From NCBI GenBank assembly GCA_027492275.1, contig JAPUFC010000027.1, positions 1-64,000 of the forward strand: DNA of 64,000 bases, written 5' to 3'. Every line of letters begins with the position of its first letter. Positions within the stretch are counted from its first letter, which is position 1. The translations under genes were made by a program, and so were the position numbers. A model generated the notes under the pieces. It saw nothing but the letters and a program-made list of their open reading frames with translations. It did not search any database and was not told the DNA's origin. Source of the DNA: Mesorhizobium sp. (GTDB lineage: Bacteria; Pseudomonadota; Alphaproteobacteria; Rhizobiales; Rhizobiaceae). Positions 59,634 to 64,000 of the stretch are shown here, piece after piece.

Positions 59634-60470
59634 TCAGCGGCAGGCGACGCTGCCGTTGCGGCGCTGCATGATGTCGAAATGGAAGTGGTTGCGGTGATCG
59701 TAATTGTAGCCCGGCCCGAGCACGGTGGTGAAATACTTGCAGGCGTCGGCGCGCACGTTGTTCAGCAGGCCGCGCTGGCGGAACGAGAAGAAACCCGGCT
59801 TCTTGACGTCGATGTCCTTGTCGTTGTTCAGCTCGATGTTCATGATGTCGATGGCGTTGCCGGTCGAGTGTTCCGACATGGTGCGCGAGCCGGAAATTCG
59901 GCGGCAGGAATAGCTCGACCCCTGGTTGATTCGCTTGACGCCGGAGAAATAGCGCAGGCGGGCCGAGGGCACGAGCTCCTCCTTCGTCCAGCGCGCGAAG
60001 GTGAGCGCCATCTGGCAGGTCACGGTGGCGGCCGGCTTGATCTCGGCCGAACCGATCGCCGACATGGAAACCGGGTTGGCGATGTTGCAGGACGGGCCGT
60101 CGTCGATCGGCGCGAGATCACGCCAGGTCACGCCGAGCCTGCGCAACTGCCGGCGGCATTCCGCCTCGCCGGCCGGCATGACGGGCGGCGTGGACAGCGG
60201 CTGCTCGACGCGCGGATAGGCGACCATCATGGGATTCGACGGCACCAGCGTCTGCATGCCGGTGAGCTGCTGCTGCGCGACGACCGGCTCGGGCGCCAGG
60301 GCCGGGGACGCGACGGCGGCCGTGCGTTGGCCGACGTCGACCGCCGGTTGCAGGGCCATGACGTCGCCGGTGGTGCAGGACGCCGCCAGCAGGGCGGCCG
60401 AAAGGAGCATGCCGAGAAGAGCCGGACGGCTGGCCGATGCTTGCCTGCATAGGTTGGGCTGGGATGGCAT
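59634..60470 (-). CDS. Extensin-family protein, putative zinc DD-peptidase (paralogue 1)
   Basis: A 278-residue exported protein. The N terminus has a hydrophobic segment ending in LAASC (Cys32), so it may be a lipoprotein. The extensin-like C-terminal domain starts near 104. SEHSTGNAID places His201 and Asp208 seven apart, and NHFHFD places His262 and His264: the zinc ligand pattern of M15/VanY-type peptidases, suggesting cell-wall peptide cleavage. Six Cys are likely disulfides. Start at 60470; an ATG at 60503 is also possible. Confidence 0.87.
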   Translation of the reverse strand: MPSQPNLCRQASASRPALLGMLLSAALLAASCTTGDVMALQPAVDVGQRTAAVASPALAPEPVVAQQQLTGMQTLVPSNPMMVAYPRVEQPLSTPPVMPAGEAECRRQLRRLGVTWRDLAPIDDGPSCNIANPVSMSAIGSAEIKPAATVTCQMALTFARWTKEELVPSARLRYFSGVKRINQGSSYSCRRISGSRTMSEHSTGNAIDIMNIELNNDKDIDVKKPGFFSFRQRGLLNNVRADACKYFTTVLGPGYNYDHRNHFHFDIMQRRNGSVACR

Positions 60471-60579
60471 GGACGCGGTCCGCCTCGTGCTGGAAGCGGG
60501 CATCTTAACCGGGGCCGGTAAAGGAAAGATCAGCGGCCGCGTTCACGCCTGCGGCGGAAATGCGGCCGCAGCTACGGCG

Positions 60580-61623
60580 CTATTGGCAGAAAGTCGAGCC
60601 GTTGCGGCGCGGCTGCAGGTCGAGATGGAAATGCAGGGCGTGGTCGGCGTCGCTGCCTGGTCCAAGGACCGTCTTGAAGGGGCCGCAGGCCGCCTTACGC
60701 ACGGCGGCCAGGAATTTTCCGATCTTCTCGTCCGTGGTCGCCTCGACCTGGACGGAGCGGCCGTCCTTCAGATTGAAGGTGGCGATGTCCAGCGCGTTGC
60801 CGAAGGCGTGTTCCGACAGCTTGTTGGTGCCGTTGCGCGGCCGGCAGACATAGGCCGAGGCATGGCCGATGGATTTCAGCCCCGCGCCCAGCTCCTGTTC
60901 GGCGGCGGGATGCACGGCATCCTTCATGAAGCGGGCGGCGGCTTCGGCCATGGCGCAGTTCATCTCGGCGTCGGGAGACAGGTCGATCTCCCCGCCGAGC
61001 GATTCCACCTTGAGCGGGTAGGGGATCGAGCAGCCGTGCGGGTCGCTCTCGGCCGGAGCCTCCTTGAAGGAGACGCCGAGCTCGGTCAGCCGGGCGCGGC
61101 ACGCGGCTTCCGTCGCCGGCAGCGTGCCGGACGGGTCCGGCACGTCGTCCGAGCGCGGATCGGGCAGCGTCGCCGGCTTGGGCGGCGTGGGAGGAGCCGG
61201 CGGCCCGATGAGATGATCGCGCGGGTCGGGTTCGGGCAAGGGCGCATGGTCGGGAGGGCCGGCGTCCTCGCCCGGCTTTTGCGACGCGGTCTTTTCGGGG
61301 CCTGGCTGCTCGGGAGGCGGCGGACCCTGGACGGGGCGCATCTCCGGCTCCGGGCGCTTGTCGGGCAAGGGAGCGTTGTCGGGCGCCTTGTCTGGCGCGG
61401 CGGATTGCTCGGGAGCCGGCGGGCCCTGGACCGGAAGCATCTGCGGTTCCGGACGCCGGTCCGGCACGGGAACGACATCGGGCCCCTTTTCGGCGGCCTG
61501 GCGGTGAAGGCGCGGCTTCGGGCCGTTCGGCGGCAGGTCGACGGCGAAACCGGAGGAAACAGGAAAAACCAACGCCGCCATAAGCGTCAGGGCAAAGAGC
61601 CGTAACCGTTGGGTCGACGTCAT
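60580..61623 (-). CDS. Extensin-family protein, putative zinc DD-peptidase (paralogue 2)
   Basis: A 347-residue exported protein: signal peptide to about 27, then a proline-rich region (30-165). That region has two copies of a 17-residue unit (RPEPQMLPVQGPPAPEQ and RPEPEMRPVQGPPPPEQ), then the extensin-like domain. SEHAFGNALD gives His272 and Asp279; HALHFHLD gives His331 and His333, matching the M15 zinc site. The proline-rich part could span the wall. Lies 109 nt upstream of its paralogue; the pair shares the GPFKTVLGPG/FTTVLGPG block. Confidence 0.87.
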   Translation of the reverse strand: MTSTQRLRLFALTLMAALVFPVSSGFAVDLPPNGPKPRLHRQAAEKGPDVVPVPDRRPEPQMLPVQGPPAPEQSAAPDKAPDNAPLPDKRPEPEMRPVQGPPPPEQPGPEKTASQKPGEDAGPPDHAPLPEPDPRDHLIGPPAPPTPPKPATLPDPRSDDVPDPSGTLPATEAACRARLTELGVSFKEAPAESDPHGCSIPYPLKVESLGGEIDLSPDAEMNCAMAEAAARFMKDAVHPAAEQELGAGLKSIGHASAYVCRPRNGTNKLSEHAFGNALDIATFNLKDGRSVQVEATTDEKIGKFLAAVRKAACGPFKTVLGPGSDADHALHFHLDLQPRRNGSTFCQ

Positions 61624-61670
61624 GTTCCTTAACGCTTCCGGCGGACGGTGGTTGCCGCGCGCGTCAGGCG

Positions 61671-62096
61671 TCAGGCCCCGATGGCCTCGAGGCCGTTTTC
61701 CAGCCAGTCGCCCAGGGTCGGCTGGCCGAGGAGATAGTCGGCCGTGCGCTTGATGTTGCGGCGGCGGGCTTCCTCCACCGCCTCGGCGAATTCGGCCGGC
61801 TCGTAGTCGCCGCGACCGATCCACATCAGCGCCACCATCTCGGCAGCCTCGTCCACGTTCAGGTCGCCGAGCAGCGCGCGCAGCTCCGCCTCGCCCAGGT
61901 TTTCCTCTTCCTCCTCGGCAAGGCCGTCATGATGGTGGCTGTCGCGGCCGTCGCCGTCCAGTTCCACCTCGTGCTCGGCGCCGTCCTCATAATCCTCGTT
62001 GATGCCGGCGCTGACGGCCTTGGCCTTCTCGATCAGAAGCCGCACCGTGTCGGGGCCGATCGTCAGCTCCCATTCCCTGTCCGCGCGTATCTGCAT
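61671..62096 (-). CDS. DUF3775 domain-containing protein
   Basis: A 141-residue acidic protein of the DUF3775 family: LTIGPDTVRLLIEKAKAVS at the start, a highly acidic middle (EEEEENLGEAEL) and ALMWIGRGDYEPAEF with RTADYLLGQPTLGDWLE at the C terminus. No signal or membrane segment. AGGAGG precedes the ATG at 62094-62096. Divergent from DUF486. Function unknown. Confidence 0.85.
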   Translation of the reverse strand: MQIRADREWELTIGPDTVRLLIEKAKAVSAGINEDYEDGAEHEVELDGDGRDSHHHDGLAEEEEENLGEAELRALLGDLNVDEAAEMVALMWIGRGDYEPAEFAEAVEEARRRNIKRTADYLLGQPTLGDWLENGLEAIGA

Positions 62097-62194
62097 CCCT
62101 GATCCTCCTGCCGGAACCATAGTGCAGGCGGGGCGGATTGACAAAGGAGCGCGCGCGGCACAGGACTGCGCGTCCCTCTCGGTCCGGCTTCTCC

Positions 62195-62545
62195 ATGTCC
62201 ACGCTGCTCTCGCCCAAGGTGCTGCCGATCCTGCTCCTGATCGGCTCGAACGTCTTCATGACCTTCGCCTGGTACGGCCATCTCAAGTTCAAGACCGCGC
62301 CGCTCTACGCCGCCGTCATCTTCTCCTGGCTCATCGCCTTCGTGGAATACTGGCTGGCAGTGCCGGCCAACCGCATCGGCCACGAGGTCTATTCGGCGGC
62401 CGAACTGAAGACCATGCAGGAGGTGATCACGCTCGTCGTGTTCGTCGTCTTCTCGGTGTTCTACCTCAAGGAGGGGATCACCTGGAACCACGCGCTGGGC
62501 TTCGCCTTCATCGCGCTCGGCGCCGGGCTGATCTTCCGGGGCTGA
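62195..62545 (+). CDS. DUF486 small membrane protein
   Basis: A 116-residue protein of the DUF486/DMT-like family with four predicted membrane helices (about 8-26, 35-53, 78-95, 99-114). Typical wording includes SNVFMTFAWYGHLKF and YFLAVPANRIG-like YWLAVPANRIG. The ATG at 62195 is used. Followed by a strong bidirectional terminator. Transport substrate unknown. Confidence 0.88.
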   Translation: MSTLLSPKVLPILLLIGSNVFMTFAWYGHLKFKTAPLYAAVIFSWLIAFVEYWLAVPANRIGHEVYSAAELKTMQEVITLVVFVVFSVFYLKEGITWNHALGFAFIALGAGLIFRG

Positions 62546-62625
62546 GCGATTCCCGAATCGGTTCAACGGCTTGCCGGCGTTGGTTCTCTGCCGGAGTCCG
62601 GCCGTTCATGCTGCGGGCGAAAAGC

Positions 62626-62659
62626 AAGGCCCGGCCGGGGAGAGTGCCGGCCGGGCCTT
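62626..62659. terminator. Strong bidirectional terminator
   Basis: Perfect 13-bp GC-rich arms (62626-62638 and 62647-62659, 8-nt loop) with AA/TT edges, between the convergent DUF486 and OmpA-family genes. Confidence 0.75.
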
Positions 62660-62749
62660 CCGTCCCGCGAGGGACGGGGCAGGGAACGCCTGCCTTGATG
62701 TGGGGTGCGGAAGCCGTGCGATCAATACGGCCCGCCCCTCACGACTCTC

Positions 62750-64000
62750 TCACTTCGCGCTCGCGACAGGCGCCACCAGCGGTGTGATGCGACGAATGGC
62801 GACGCGGCGGTTCTCCCGCTCGGGCGCCTGTGTGTTCACCTTCAGGTAGCGCTCGCCATAGCCCTGGGTGGACAGGTTCTCGGGCGGAATGCCGAACACA
62901 TCCGTCAGCGCCTGGGCGACGGCCTCGGCGCGGCGGTCCGACAGCGCCAGATTGGCGATGTCGCTGCCGACTGCGTCGGTGTGACCCTCGATCAGGAACG
63001 TCTCGGCCGGGTTCTTGTCCAGGAGCCGCTCCATCGCCGTCGCAACGCCCTCCAGCCGTCTCACCTCGCTCTCGGGGATGGAGGCGGAGCCGAACTCGAA
63101 GGTCAGAGTGTCGAGGTCGACGCGCCGGGCGATGTCGCGGACGCGGGCCGAGCGCTTGACCTCGTCGACCGAATAGAGCCGCTGGACCCGTTCCACCGGC
63201 GGCTGTTCCAGGAACTCGTAGTAGTCATCCGGGTCGCGGGCCCGCTCCGATTCAAGGATATAGTCGTCGCGTGGAATGGTGAGACGCAGTGGCGGCAGGT
63301 CGTCGCCGGGGTCGCGCCAGTCGCGGACACGCTCGTAATTGCGCTCGTCGACGTAGCTCAGCACGTATTCGCGACCGTCGCGGTCGATGCGCGAGCGCTG
63401 GACCACGTCGCCGTAGCGGTTGCGGATGGTGACGATGCGCACGCCGTTGTCGCGCAGGATCACCTCGCGCGTCCTGCCCTGCGGGAGATCCTCGTAGTAC
63501 ACGTCGCGCGCCCCGCGCGTCATGCGCGGCCGCTCGTTGCTCTCCACGATGGTCTCGCCGCCGAGCTGGAGGATCAGCCGGTCGCCGAGCTCACGCACGA
63601 TGTCGGCGCCGCTCGGGCGCTCGCGGCGACGTAGATCGTCGTCGGGCCGACGGTCGCGGCGACGGCCTTCCTCGGCGGTGGCGGGACGGATTTCCCTCGG
63701 CTGCGCGGCTTCCTGCGCGGCGCGGTCGTCCACCGGAGGCGGACCGGGATCGACCGGCGGACGCTGCGCGTTTCTGTCTCCGGCTGGCCTGTCTCCGGAC
63801 GGCCTGTCTCCACCCGCTCGGTCCGGCCGCTCGCCCTGCTGGCGATTACGGTCGTCGCCTCGGCGCGGCCGTTCGCCCTCCGGGCGCGGCTCCGCCTTCT
63901 GGCTGTCCAGAATGGGCGCCTCGGCGGGTGCCTCCGGTGCCTGACCCTGCTGCCCGGCCGCCGGCTCTTCCTGCGCGGGTGGGACGGGCGGCTGGTCGGG
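62750..64000 (-). CDS. OmpA-family outer-membrane protein (5' end outside window)
   Basis: At least 417 codons; the frame remains open to the right edge, so the start lies beyond 64000. The visible N-terminal part is Pro/Arg/Asp/Gln-rich low complexity with two near-identical GDRP units. A middle domain includes RDVYYEDLPQGR and VILRDNGVRIVTI. The C-terminal OmpA domain (last 115 residues) has LTFEFGSASIPESE, LIEGHTDAVGSD, LSDRRAEAVAQAL and the GYGERY block, binding peptidoglycan. It likely tethers the outer membrane to the wall. Confidence 0.9.
   Translation of the reverse strand, partial: PDQPPVPPAQEEPAAGQQGQAPEAPAEAPILDSQKAEPRPEGERPRRGDDRNRQQGERPDRAGGDRPSGDRPAGDRNAQRPPVDPGPPPVDDRAAQEAAQPREIRPATAEEGRRRDRRPDDDLRRRERPSGADIVRELGDRLILQLGGETIVESNERPRMTRGARDVYYEDLPQGRTREVILRDNGVRIVTIRNRYGDVVQRSRIDRDGREYVLSYVDERNYERVRDWRDPGDDLPPLRLTIPRDDYILESERARDPDDYYEFLEQPPVERVQRLYSVDEVKRSARVRDIARRVDLDTLTFEFGSASIPESEVRRLEGVATAMERLLDKNPAETFLIEGHTDAVGSDIANLALSDRRAEAVAQALTDVFGIPPENLSTQGYGERYLKVNTQAPERENRRVAIRRITPLVAPVASAK

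Noticed and set aside
63734-64000. GTG at 63731-63733 as the OmpA-family start
   Set aside because: The frame remains open to the window edge with the same low-complexity composition, so the true start is outside.

Overview
The window is about 64 kb of GC-rich alphaproteobacterial chromosome. The gene content and order point to Rhizobiales, probably the Phyllobacteriaceae/Mesorhizobium side. The indicators are a BA14K-family protein, choline ABC transporter choXWV, orphan ClpS, a MoxR-DUF58-DUF4159 cluster, petABC followed by apt, a prs-rplY-pth-ychF block, lgt with a MidA-type methyltransferase and pgeF, paired extensin-family proteins, and a Mesorhizobium-style GC-rich palindromic repeat at the left edge. 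I see no rRNA, tRNA, CRISPR array, insertion sequence or prophage. Most of the window is core chromosome, densely packed, with many 4-nt start/stop overlaps.

Layout. 0-2.4 kb: two unrecognised co-transcribed genes, one of them a long coiled coil. 2.5-6 kb: choline import (choX, choW, choV), then clpS. 6-15.2 kb, minus strand: an orphan CoxL-type molybdenum hydroxylase subunit, downstream of a Bat-like cluster (moxR, DUF58, DUF4159, VWA/amidotransferase-fold protein). 15.3-17.8 kb: DUF1285, a Nudix CoA pyrophosphatase and a CCA-adding enzyme, translationally coupled. 17.9-22.2 kb: DUF1059, a TadG-like protein, DUF1344, hemF, a small conserved gene and trmL. 22.4-26.9 kb: two coupled ABC exporter half-transporters. 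27.1-30.6 kb: cytochrome bc1 operon with a clear terminator, then apt. 30.6-36 kb, minus strand: prs, rplY, pth, a VapBC-like RHH/PIN pair, ychF and two MaoC dehydratases. 36-42 kb: a lipoprotein, an M24/creatinase-fold protein, pgeF, midA-like, lgt; then divergent ubiK, YbjN and a tRNA-binding protein.

42-46 kb holds a marR-response regulator-histidine kinase operon, divergent from ilvE across an AT-rich region with a 13-bp-arm palindrome that looks like a MarR operator. 46-50 kb is a run of small exported or membrane proteins interleaved with two cold shock genes: BA14K, a two-repeat Cys/His-rich protein and a lipoprotein with two Kazal-like domains. 50-64 kb has a long-form uvrB, DUF3137, a SemiSWEET, a thioesterase, a fatty acid desaturase, a divergent HxlR/flavin reductase pair with an inverted repeat between them, a CBS/CorC membrane protein, an LssY-type protein, two paralogous extensin-family putative zinc peptidases, DUF3775, DUF486 and the 3' part of an OmpA-family gene that runs off the right edge.

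Nothing here is obviously a new defence or mobile system. The places most worth a second look are the two-gene coiled-coil operon, the Bat-like cluster with a degenerate VWA motif, the toxin-antitoxin pair inside the translation operon, the MarR operator, and the small exported protein cluster around the csp genes.
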